Assembly (NCBI GenBank): GCA_017311185.1
Contig: JAESUZ010004131.1
Coordinates: 424,771 to 488,770, forward strand
Direction of reading: 5' to 3'
DNA from: Proteles cristata cristata
Taxonomy: Eukaryota > Chordata > Mammalia > Carnivora > Hyaenidae
DNA: 64,000 nucleotides
Shown: positions 45,585 to 56,059 of the stretch, in pieces
How the letters are laid out: the number at the start of each line of letters is the position of its first letter
Position numbering within the stretch: position 1 is the first letter of the stretch
The notes under the pieces: model-generated
Told to the model about the DNA's origin: nothing
What the model saw: the letters and a program-made list of their open reading frames with translations, nothing else
Databases searched by the model: none
Made by a program: the position numbers and the translations under genes

Positions 45585-48454
45585 ATCTAATCAACATCTG
45601 ATTATCTCTCCCAAAAATGGGACACAGAGTAATGACATGGATAAATGAGTGACAAAGGTCGCAGCAGCACCACTCACTTCCAAGCTGCCCATCCCAGAGC
45701 CAGTGACACAAGACACATTCTGGGACCTTCATAACAATGGTTCCCTCAGATTCAGAATGAGAAACCCAAGGCTTTTCCTTGTCCTGCTGGGAAAAAACAC
45801 AGCATCAGTTCAACTCACACCTAGTTTGAGGATTTATCAGTACATTTAATCCAGAAAAATATCTCTATTATGCACAATTTATGAAAAGGCAAAAACAAAC
45901 CTACCAAAACAAAAATGAAAACGAAAGCTGAATTTTTGGCCCACTGAGAGCTAATTTAACCAAACTCCAAAGTAGATCAATCAAGGGAAACATAATTGAG
46001 ACGCAAGATAACGGTGACATGAAACCCATCATCATATCCTAGGAAACCAAGAAGGCTTTGATTATGGCAAATGGAAATGCATATAATGTTCCCAACAGAA
46101 GAGAGGTAGGAAGTCAGTTAACCGGCAGGGCCTTAAGAATTTGGCTAAGGAGAATGCCCCACAGGAAAGGAGCTTCTAGGGCTCCCAGCCAGGACCAATG
46201 TTCCCATGGCCTTAGCCTGTTGGCAACCAAATGGGCAGCTGCAGCCCAGGAAAGGCCAGCCTTGCCCTTTGGCCTTTCACTTCACTGTGGCAATCTATGA
46301 GCACCTCGGGTGCTCCTCTTCGTAGCCTTAAAGCCATACAATCCGTAAATATCAATATTTGTTTTCATCTCTAGCTTTTAAGGATGGTGAAAATGCAGCC
46401 TGTGTTACCTGAGCTGATCCAGCCGCTTTATCCAAGAAAAAAAAGTTTTCAAAATGGCTTATAGCTGAGATATTAAATTTCTCTTAGTGTTCACCACAAC
46501 AATGAGCCAGAGCGATGCCAGGTTATTCCACACAAGCCCATTTACTTTCAGTCTGAAAAGACAAACTGGAAAATGTCAGGAAAGCAGAACAAAACGGAAG
46601 AGTTTTCTTTATTGCTGGTGATGTAAGGAATTGACTGATGAGTGTCGTTTTCCTACTTGTGACTGTTTTCTCTTACGAAACAACTTTCTTCTTTGGGTTT
46701 ATATATTGTTTCATGTGTTTTCTGCTGTAGAGATTCCAGTCTTCCTAGATCACAGTCTCTCAGATCAATTTTAAATCGGCACGTGCTCTAGGACACAGTC
46801 CATTCAAGGGCAAATCTTCGGGTTCTGTTATGTTTGTTTTCTTGGTTCTATTCATGTCTTTCTCTCCTCTTTACTTGGCAGGAATTGAAGGGCTAACGAT
46901 GTCCTTTTTACTTCCACCCCCATCCCTTTAGAAAAGGATCTCTTCAATGCAATAAGTTAGTCTAGACAAAGAAAATTAAGGTAATTAGTAGAAAGCTTGC
47001 AAATGTGCTATGTAGGAGGCCCTGTCATTACAAACCCTCACCCAGGCTCCTGTGGTTTGGTGTGTGTACAGAATAATAGTTCTGGGTTTCCTCTCTGTAG
47101 AGAAGAATAAAATAATTTTGGCTTTCAATTAGAGACATAGCTGCAGTTTAGTCAGGGGCATGGTACAGGGTAGCTGACAACTATGCCAAGCTAATGTCAT
47201 AAGACATGAAATCCCAGCACATAGCAAGAGATCCTGAGGCATCTGAGTGACCACAGCCCTCATACACAACAAGACACCAAGACTAGCAATTAGGATGCAG
47301 ACAGAACAAATATTTACATTTTGAGAAAACAAAAGGGGAGGCATCAATAACAGAATGAATCAAAAGCCACAAGATCTCAGATGTGGGTAAGCAAAGTGTC
47401 GCTGTCAGTGTGAAGCAGGAAAGCAGAACTGGTTTCCAGTATTTGCAATTCAGAAATCTAGATTACTGGAAAATTTACAATAACATTGCAGTTTAAAATC
47501 TCCACTTCATCCATGTTACACAGAGTTGAACATGACGAGTCAATTGCTGTTTTCCTCCTTCTACCCTCCAAAGCCTGCTGTTTGCTCCAAGTCATTTCTT
47601 CATCATGTGTATACGGATTATGTGTTCCAGGGAGTCTGACTACATTATTTCAGGAGGGCTTTCAGAGTCCTGGAAGTATTCAAGCATATTTTAAAGCTAT
47701 GTATCAATTCATAAATTTATTGTGGTAAAGAGCCTGATGATCCGAGCAACCAGAGAATGTGGTAAGATCTAATAGAAGAAAATTAGGCCCTTGGGTGGGG
47801 GTCCAGGAAAGGAGAGAGGTGTTTGACTCCTCCCTTCTCTAGAAGTATTAGATAGGGGTTTTTTTTTCCTAAATACTTGTAGATAGTTCACTCATGCACG
47901 CTCATCTGGAAAGGGGGGAAATTTTGGCTTGTCAGGCACATACAGAGGAGACTTGTCACCAATAGGAAGACCCTAAGTCAGCCTTTGTTGTAACTGGAGT
48001 GAGGCATTTAGTTTTGACTAATTCTGCATGCATTGGCTATTATAAGAAATCCAGAGGGGATGGTAAATAAGGATGGGATGACTGAGGCCTGCCTAGTGAG
48101 GAAAAGCAGCTCAGTGCACATGGCTTGGCTTTCACATGGCAAATGATGCTAACTTTTCCCTTCCAAATGTCTCTAATTCTGAAATTCTATAAGCATGAGA
48201 TGGTGTCTCAGCCCCTTTTGATCTACATCAATCCATAATGGATGTCTGCCATGTGCTTGGCATCGGTACTTGGGAAAATGACTTTGCTGCCAATTATCTG
48301 ATACTGTTATTTCATTTCTAAAATGTAATATCTAAAAATTGTTCATTTGAGAGATGTTTCAAAGCATTTTTAGCCAGGGTGCCAAGTTTCAGATTCATTT
48401 TGGGAGAGACACATACACATAGCATTTCACTGAATTTAATATTTTATAAATAGG
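45585..48454. other. Long unique stretch, no feature seen
   Basis: About 2.9 kb with no recognisable mobile element or gene. Frames at 46058-46300 (plus), 47129-47347 (minus) and 47486-47728 (plus) lack domains. Confidence 0.4.
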
Positions 48455-48600
48455 TAATATTAATTGAGTATATGCTGGCTACCAACCTCTGTTCTAAAAA
48501 GTCTTTACATGTCCTTAATACAGATGTGGATGGAAGAATAATTTGATGATTCCATACTCCTGTAAACCTTTTCTCAGATTACTGAAGCTAAGGAAGCTAC
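48455..48600 (-). mobile_element. MIR fragment
   Basis: taattgagtatatgctggct, accaacctctgttctaaaaa, gtctttacatgtccttaata and cagattactgaagctaagga follow the reverse complement of MIR. Confidence 0.55.
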
Positions 48601-49455
48601 TTTATGTTATTACTACTTAAATGGGTTGACATTGTTAGGGGAATAATAAATCAAGAAAAAGCATGTGAAGATGAAAAAAAAATCTTTTAATTAAGAGAGT
48701 CAAGACAGAGCCACAGATCTTGGCATTTGGGGACACACAAAACCTAACCCCTGGACAATTTAAGTTATTTTATAGGTAATAGGAGTAACTAAGTTTAAAG
48801 CCGATGTGGCCAAGAAATTTTACTTTCTAGTCAATCTTATTCAACTTTTTCCTCTCTCTATTTATTGACTTCTGTTAATTTTAAATTCTATCGATTCAAA
48901 TATATGAAATCTATTGAGATTTAATGTTTTAATAAGGCAGAATTCAGTCTTTTTATTGGAGGAGGCAGAGTCTCTCAGTCATTTCAAGGATCAGTGTTTA
49001 ACACAAAGTTCCATAGGACATTATGAAAGTTATTGCATTAATCATGGGTATTTTGCAGAAAATATATTGTTGATGTTTTTCCATTTTTAAAATAGAATAA
49101 TACAGGTAGAGATTACTCTTTCTGTTGTTTCCTTGGGCATTATTATCTCCCTTCTTCATTTTCCTACAGTGCTATATCCTGCATTTACCGTGTTTTTTTA
49201 AGCTTTCATCCCATGTCCACAGCCATGTTCTCTCAGGAGACAGCTTCACAGAATGGAGAGGCTACCAGACCTGAATCTCTTCACCTTTAAAACTTACTCC
49301 ATCCACAACTCACCATTCTTTCCTCTTTACTTTCCATGTTAGAGAATGCGATATCTAATCTTGCCCAGTAATTTCTCTCTTTCCTCTATTTTCACACTCC
49401 ATTTTTTTGCTCCAAATTTAAAATATATTGAAATAGCTTTCATTTAAAATTGAAA
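48601..49455. other. Unique sequence, possible L2 trace
   Basis: The CT-rich part 49140-49420 may be an L2 relic. The rest is unassigned. Confidence 0.35.
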
Positions 49456-49562
49456 TTAAAAAAAAAGAGTAAAGAAGGAAAGGAGGAAGGGAGGAAGGAG
49501 GAAGGGAGGGAGGGAGGGAAGGAGTGAAGGAACTAAAAGGGAAAAAGGGGGAGGGAGGAAGG
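49456..49562 (+). repeat. Homopurine (GGAA/GGGA) tract
   Basis: Roughly 100 bases almost wholly A/G, with only a few T and C. It includes GGGAGGGAGGGAGGG at 49504-49518, a four-tract G-quadruplex motif with one-base loops. A SINE poly(T) begins directly after the flanking target duplication at 49557-49573. Confidence 0.92.
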
Positions 49563-49573
49563 TTGTAATTTCT

Positions 49574-49802
49574 TTTTTTTTTTTTTTAATTTTTTTTTTA
49601 TGTTTTATTTATTTCTAGGAGAGAGAGAGAGACAGTATGAGCAGGGGAGGGTCAGAGAGAGGGAGTCACAGACTGAAACAGGCTCCAGGCTCCGAGCTGG
49701 CAGTCAGCACAGAGCCCGACGCGGGGCTCGAACCCACGAACCGCGAGATCATGACCTGAGCGAAAGTCGGACGCTTAACCGACTAAGCCACCCAGGCGCC
49801 CC
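49574..49802 (-). mobile_element. Young felid SINE, exact 17-bp duplication
   Basis: Minus-strand copy near consensus: gtcacagactgaaacaggct, gagctggcagtcagcacaga, cgcggggctcgaacccacga, ending gccacccaggcgcccc. ggaaggttgtaatttct flanks it exactly at 49557-49573 and 49803-49819. Low divergence and retained CpGs mark it as one of the youngest insertions here. Confidence 0.97.
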
Positions 49803-49849
49803 GGAAGGTTGTAATTTCTAAGGTCTGTTCTAGTTTCTAGGAGAAAAAT

Positions 49850-50640
49850 GTTATGTATTTATTTTCTCTCCCACAGCATAATCAAAACTGCTTTAAGTGA
49901 GGTACCTACTTTGTTAGGAATTAACTGGTCATTTCCGTCCTATGCCTCTAACATGATGCGGCTACTAGTATACTTTGTTCAGCACTCAGCTCGTTGGTAC
50001 GCTTGCCTTCCTTGGTCTGAGTGGTCCTCCTTCCAAACTCCTCCATCTCCTTTGAAGGAATTTTATCCCCTGTCCACCCCAGATATCATTTTTTTCCAAG
50101 GTTCAGTGTTTACCTATTTTAAACCTCACATCACTCCTGCAAGATAAGGTGCACATAACAACAGATGGCTTCCAGATCTGCACCCCACGCGGGAATTTTC
50201 TCTTATACGTGAAACCCATATTTTCAATATTTCATACACAAAAAATTACCATACCCCTCCTGGATTAAGAAAAAGAAATAGCTTCTCACTCCTCTTCATA
50301 CCAATGTACCAATTTACTCTTCCATCATTACATATTTTCCCTGGCGTCATAGGCAAATTCCGCATTGATCATTTCAAGGTCAGCGCATCTACCTGTGCAT
50401 TTGGCTGAACGCCCCTTCATTCTCATTTCATTACAGATCTTGTTCCAAGATTCATTATAGTCTCTTACTATATAATTTGGCTATGACTATAATAATTCAA
50501 ACCTCATGCTGTCTTCTACTTTTCCCTTTCAGCTTTAAAAATACATGTACTTATACTCTAGCCAAATAAATAACTGGATAAATAATAAACTACCTCCTTT
50601 GGAGCTACATTTCTTTTAACCACTCTAATTGAGTGCTGAT
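49850..50640 (+). mobile_element. Probable L2 relic
   Basis: CT-rich sequence with L2-like words (atggcttccagatctgcacc, gtctcttactatataatttg, gctatgactataataattca). Order and orientation fit L2 ORF2 sense, but divergence is high. A tggggggggg run follows (TG)n at 50661-50682. Confidence 0.4.
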
Positions 50641-50798
50641 CTTTTGTCTTCTCTTTTTTTTGTGTGTGTGTGTGGGGGGGGGTTTGTTTATTTTAAAGTC
50701 AATACATTTTTATTTAAAGAATTTCACATGTGATTCCTCCCACTGCCAAAACCTTAGTTCTTCAAAAGTCTGAGTCATAATCTTCAAAATAGCACTTT

Positions 50799-50999
50799 CA
50801 TTTTTAATGTTTATTTATTTTGAGAGAGATGGAGAGCATGAGCAGGGAAGGGCGAGAGAGAGAGGGAGAGAGAGAATCCCAAGCAGCTTCTGCACTCTTA
50901 GTGCAGAGCCTGAGATGAGCCTCGAACTTCTGAACAGTTAGATCGTGACACGAGTCAAAAGCAATAGTAGGATGCTTAATTGACTGAGCCACCCAGACA
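50799..50999 (-). mobile_element. Carnivore SINE, left arm of a head-to-head pair
   Basis: Minus-strand copy of an older subtype: taatgtttatttattttgag, agagagaatcccaagcagct, ending gactgagccacccagaca. cttcaaaatagcacttt (50782-50798) and cttcaaggcagctcttt (51000-51016) are the decayed target duplication. Confidence 0.93.
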
Positions 51000-51033
51000 C
51001 TTCAAGGCAGCTCTTTTTAAAAAGAACTCTTCA

Positions 51034-51239
51034 GGGGCCCCTGGATGTCTCAGTTGGTTAAGCGTCAGACTCCAGCTCAGGTCATGATTTCGCAGTTTGT
51101 GGATTCTAGCCCTGTGTCGGGCTCTGTGCTGACAGCTCAGAGCCTGGAGCCTGTTTAAGATTCTATGTCTCCCTCTCTCTGCCCCTCCCCTGCTTGTGCT
51201 CTATGTCTGTCTCTCAACAATAAATAAATGTTAAAAAAA
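51034..51239 (+). mobile_element. Felid SINE, right arm of a head-to-head pair
   Basis: Plus-strand copy: ggggcccctggatgtctcag, tgtgctgacagctcagagcc, CT stretch, caacaataaataaatgttaa. It begins 34 bases from the head of the opposite SINE, giving an inverted pair. Confidence 0.94.
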
Positions 51240-51619
51240 TGTTTTTTAAGAATTTTTACTCAATCCCCAGTGGTCATTGTTAGCCCAAAATTCCTTTGGT
51301 TTGTTTGGGCTTCTTTGATCTCTGCTTGAATATGGATATACTTCAAAAATTCTCCATCTGCAATCTTTGAGATCCAATTTCTTCAAGCAGTTTACTTTAA
51401 GGCCCTGGAAGGCAAATTATAGGAAGTACATTGATTGCTATTTTGGCAAATCATCCCAAATACATTGTTCCTTAATAGCTTCTAATATTGAAAAGTCTCA
51501 TTACATCCCCTCTTAATTCATGAGCCTAGCAAAACTGTTCTAGGTCGCATCGTCACTGCTGTGATGGAAGCACAACAGTGTCTCAGTGTAGCCACGTTTG
51601 CCTTCCCTTCTTAATCACT
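51240..51619. other. Unique sequence, no feature seen
   Basis: No repeat or gene is recognised. Confidence 0.4.
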
Positions 51620-52476
51620 TTTCTTGAAAGACTAACCTGTACTGGCAGCCACGCCAGGCACCTGCCGCACCCACCCTTGCACCATGGATGTGGCCTCAAA
51701 ACAGCAAATGCACGTGTGCATCCCACATAGGGGTGACACTTTAGCCCTAGCTCAAGTAGTCAGAGGAATTTGTGCTTTGAGCTCCACATGACATCTCCTA
51801 AAAAGTCCACTCCTGCAAGATTGGGGAGGTTAGCTGATTTGCCTAATACAGAGAGTCAGGCAAAGCGAGGAGACAGAGGAATACATTCCAAACAAAAGAA
51901 AAAAAAACAAAACACCAGAAAAAAGACCTTAATGCAATTGGAATAAGCAATCTACCTGGTTGAGTTCGAAGCAACGGTCATAAAGATACTCACTAAACTC
52001 ACAAGAAGATTGGATGAATACATTGAAACAGAAAATATAAGAAAGATCCAAACAGAAGTTACAGAGCTGAAGAATACAACAACTGAGCTGAAAAATATAG
52101 TCAAGGGGCTCAATAGGAGACTGGAGAATCTGAAGATCAGATTAGTGACCTGGAAAAACAAAGTAATTGAACTCACCAAGGCAGAGCCACAAAAGGCATT
52201 AAAAAGAATTTTTAAAAAATGAAGATAAAAAATGTTGTCTCTGGGACAACATCAAGGAGAATGACATTGGCATTTCCCAGAAAGAGAACAGAAAGAGAAA
52301 AAGCCAGAAAACTTACTTGAAGAAATAATGGCTGAAAAATCCCTTAATTCTGGAAAGGAAACAGACATACATATCCAGGAAGCACAGAAAGTCCCAAATA
52401 AAATGAGCCCAAAGAGAGCCACACTGAGATACATTGCAATTAAAAAGGTAAAAGTTAAAGCTAAAGAGAGAATCTT

Positions 52477-52691
52477 TTTTTTTTTTTAATATTTTTTATT
52501 TATTTCTAGGAGAGAGAGACAGCGTGAGCAGGGGAGGGTCAGAGAGAGAGGGAGTCGCAAACTGAAACAGGCTCCAGGCTCTGAGCTGGCAGTCAGCACA
52601 GAGCCCGACGCGGGGCTCGAACCCACGCACCGCGAGATCATGTGCCAAGCGAAAGTCGGACGCTTAACCTACTAAGCCACCCAGGCGCCCC
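52477..52691 (-). mobile_element. Young felid SINE inside the L1
   Basis: Minus-strand copy near consensus of the GACTGCCAG subtype: agagagagacagcgtgagca, gagctggcagtcagcacaga, ending gccacccaggcgcccc. gagagaatctt flanks it (52466-52476 and 52692-52702) and L1 ORF1 text continues across it. Confidence 0.96.
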
Positions 52692-53209
52692 GAGAGAATC
52701 TTAAAAGTAGCGAGAGAAAAACAGCATAATACACAGAAGAAAAACCCCACAAGGCTAACAGTAGATCTCTCAGCAGAAATCTCTTTGCAAGGGAGAGAGA
52801 GTGGCACAACATATGTAAAGTGCTGAAAGGGGAAAAAAAAAAAGTACAACAAAGACTTCTACCCTGTGAGATTATCATTCATTATTGAAGGAAAGATTAA
52901 GAGTTTTTCAAGAAAAGCAAAAGCTAAGATAGTTCATGAACACTAAACTGTCCTTATAAGAAATATTCAAGGAACCCCTCTAAACTGAAAAGAAATGACA
53001 CCAATTAATAACAGAAAACATACAAAAATAAAAATCTTACCGGAAACGGTAAATATATAGTAAAGGTAGTGGATCAATTGCGTATACAGCAACTAGTTTC
53101 ATCTTCATAGTAAAATAGCAAGAATAGTAAGATTAATTAAAAATACCATAATTATTTAAAAGATGCATAAAATAAGAAAAAGTAAAGCATGACAGCAAAA
53201 AGGAAAAGC

Positions 53210-53676
53210 ATGCATTCATCTATCAGTGGACGCTTGGGTTGTTTCCGTATCTTGGCTCTTGTAAATATACTGCAGTAAACATAGAGTTGCGTTTATCTTT
53301 TTGAATTAGTGTTTTTATTTTCGTTAGTTAAATACTCAGTAGTGGAAGTACTGGATCAGATGGTAATTCTATTTTTCATTTTTTGAGGAACTTCCATACT
53401 CCCCCCACCCAGTGGTTGAAAATGTGCATTTCTATCAACAGTGCAGGAGCGCTCCTGGTGGAATTTAAGAAACAAACAAACAAAAAGAGACAAACAACAA
53501 CAACAAACAAACTGTTAAATACAGAGAACAAACATGGTTACCAAAAGAGAGACAGATGGGGGATGAGTAAAATAGATAAAGCAGATTAAGAGTACACTTA
53601 ATGAGCACCAACAATTGTACAGTACAGAATTATTGTATCATTATACTGTACTCCTGAAACTAATGTAATAAGACCC
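53210..53676. mobile_element. Inverted-plus-direct L1 3' fragment pair
   Basis: 53210-53460 is minus-strand L1 (cttgggttgtttccgtatct, gtactggatcagatggtaat, tttctatcaacagtgcagga). 53470-53676 is a plus-strand L1 3' end (tgggggatgagtaaaataga, gagtacacttaatgagcacc, ctgtactcctgaaactaatg). The order inverted-5' then sense-3' is what twin priming produces. An alternative is two independent insertions. Confidence 0.7.
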
Positions 53677-55008
53677 TGGGATGGATTTAATCAAGGAAGA
53701 GAAAGATCTGTACGCTGAAAATTATGACACTGATGAAAGAAATTGAAGAAGACATAAATAAATGGAAATATATTCTATGTTCAGGGGTTGGAAAATTAAT
53801 ATTATCGAAATTGTCCATACTACCCAAAGAAATCTACAGATTTAATGCAGCCCCTGTCAAAAGTCCAAAGACATTTTTTCACAGAAGTAGAGCAAACAAT
53901 TCTAAAATTTGTATGGAGCCACAAAAGATCGTGAATAGCCAAAGAAATCTTCAGAAAGGATAACAGAGCTGGAAGCATCATGCTCCCTGATTTCCAACTA
54001 TACTACAAAGTGATGGTAATCAAAACAGTATGATATTGGCATTTAAAAAAGACACACATATCAGTGGAATAAAAATGAGCCCAGAGTTAAACCCACACAT
54101 ATATGGACAATTAATTTATGACAAAGTAACCAAGAACATACAAAGTACAGCCTCTCAATAAAAGGTGATGGTGAAAGTGGATAGCCATATGCAAAGGAAT
54201 GGAACCAGACCATTATCTTATAATATACCCAAAAATTAACTCAAAATGGATTAAAGGCTTGAATGTAAAACCATAAAATTCCTAGAAGAAAATATAGGTA
54301 GTAGGATCCTTGACATTGGTCTTAGCAATACTTTTATAGATCTGACAACAGAGGCAGCGTATCACCCTCCCTCAAGCAAAAGTAAACAAGGAGGATTGCA
54401 TCAAACTAAAATGCTTCTGCACAGGTGAAAGAAGCCATCACCAAAACAAAAAAAGAGACCTATTAAACGGAAAATTGTTTTGCAAATCATATATCTGAGA
54501 AGGGATCAATATCCAAAATGTATGAACAATTCATACCCCTCAACAACAACAAAGCATCCAATTAAAAATGAGCAAAAGAGCTGACTAGACAGTTATCTTT
54601 CAAGACATACAGATGACCAACAAGCACATGAAAAGGCACTCAACACCCCTGATTATGGAAATCAAAGCCACGATGAGATGTAACCTAACACCTGTTAGAA
54701 TAGCTATTATCAAATGACAAGAAATAACAAGTATTGGAGGGGACATGCAGAAAATGCATGCTGTTAGTGAGAATGTAAATTGGTTAAGCCACTATGGAAA
54801 ACAAACATTCTTCAGAAAATTAAGAATAAAACTGCCATGTGACACAACTATTTCACTTCTGGGTATATATCCAACGAATACAAAAATGCCCATTCAAAAA
54901 GATATATGCATTCCTATGTTTATTGCAATGTTATTACAACGAGCAAGAAATGGAAAAATGGAAACAACCTTAAATATCCACTGAAGGATGAATGAATGAT
55001 AAAGATGT

Positions 55009-55011
55009 CAC

Positions 55012-55059
<48 letters not shown>
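55009..55059. repeat. (AC)n microsatellite
   Basis: About 24 AC units with one gc interruption near the start. It arose inside the L1 3' region where L1 has a short alternating tract. It is likely length-polymorphic. Confidence 0.97.
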
Positions 55060-55061
<2 letters not shown>

Positions 55062-55439
55062 GAATATTACACAGCCATTATAAAAAATGAAATATTGTCA
55101 TTTACAATATGGATGTACCTCGAAGATATTATGCTAAATTAAATAAGTTAGATGGGGAAAGACAAATACTGTACAATTTTACTCATATGTGGAATCTAAA
55201 AGACAAACAAAATGAAACTTACGGATACAGAAAATAGATTGGTGGTTACCAGAAGGGAAGCAGGGTGGGGAATGGATTAAATGGGTGAAGGAGTCAATTG
55301 TATGGTGATGAATGGTAACTAGATTTTAAGAGTGAACACTTGGTAGGGCATACAAATATTGGATAATAATATTCCACACCTGAAACTTCTATAATGTTAT
55401 ACACTAATTTTACCTAAAACAAAGAGCAAACAGTCTGTA

Positions 55440-55668
55440 CTGTTGTGCCAAATTCTCACATCCTTGTCACTTTCTAACACTGTGCAGTTTGGTCACTGTG
55501 ACACCTGCCACAGTAAAATTGCTCTGACAAAGATCATTCATACCCTGCATATCTCCAAACTCAAAGGAGTCACTTGATTCCTTATCTTACTCTTCCTGGA
55601 CACAGCTAACATGGTATATCACTCCCTATTTCTTGATATTATCTTTCTCTTGGCTTGTACAAACAGAA
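55440..55668 (+). mobile_element. L2 coding relic, first part
   Basis: gctctgacaaagatcattca, cttatcttactcttcctgga, cacagctaacatggtatatc and actccctatttcttgatatt follow L2 ORF2 in sense (the AFDT-like region). Stops interrupt it. Confidence 0.55.
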
Positions 55669-55875
55669 CACTGGCTTTGAAGACCTAGACAAACCTGTGT
55701 TTGTAAGTATCAGTTCTTACACTTAATTTCACTAACAGCATAGCCCTGGAAAGTTACATTATCTTATCTATATTTATCATCTCTATAAAAAGGATTGATA
55801 TCCAGATTTTATATCCAAACTGTTATCAGGGTATTAATGGGGTAATGTGTGCATTAATTATAAAGTATACATTAC
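55669..55875 (+). mobile_element. MIR-like insertion between L2 parts
   Basis: acactggctttgaagaccta, acaaacctgtgtttgtaagt, acattatcttatctatattt and catctctataaaaaggattg follow MIR in sense at high divergence. Confidence 0.5.
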
Positions 55876-56059
55876 TCAATTCCTGTACATAGTGATTAAA
55901 ATTATAGTTTTTTAATATTATTGCTATTATAATTATTTTTATCTAATACCTATGCCTGGTACACATTTGACACTATTATTTGTTTATAATCTGTCCTTTT
56001 CTCAAACATGCATCAACCAAGGGTAGCACCATGACTTATTTGACATGTGGTAGGAACAT

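Larger units (their letters stand above)
51620..55425 (+). mobile_element. Composite old L1 with ORF1 relic, large ORF2 deletion and nested pieces
   Basis: The 5' part (gccacgccaggcacctgccg, cttgcaccatggatgtggcc) leads into ORF1. The frame 52010-52222 encodes a coiled-coil-like stretch (IRKIQTEVTELKNTTTELKN) as in ORF1p. After the SINE at 52477-52691, ORF1 C-terminal and linker text continues to about 53205. At 53210-53676 lie a minus-strand and then a plus-strand L1 3' fragment. From about 53677 the ORF2 C-terminal part resumes (aattgaagaagacataaata; ELRIKLPCDTTISLLGIYPT-like translation near 54805) to the 3' end near 55425. The endonuclease and most of the reverse transcriptase are absent. 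Confidence 0.85.
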
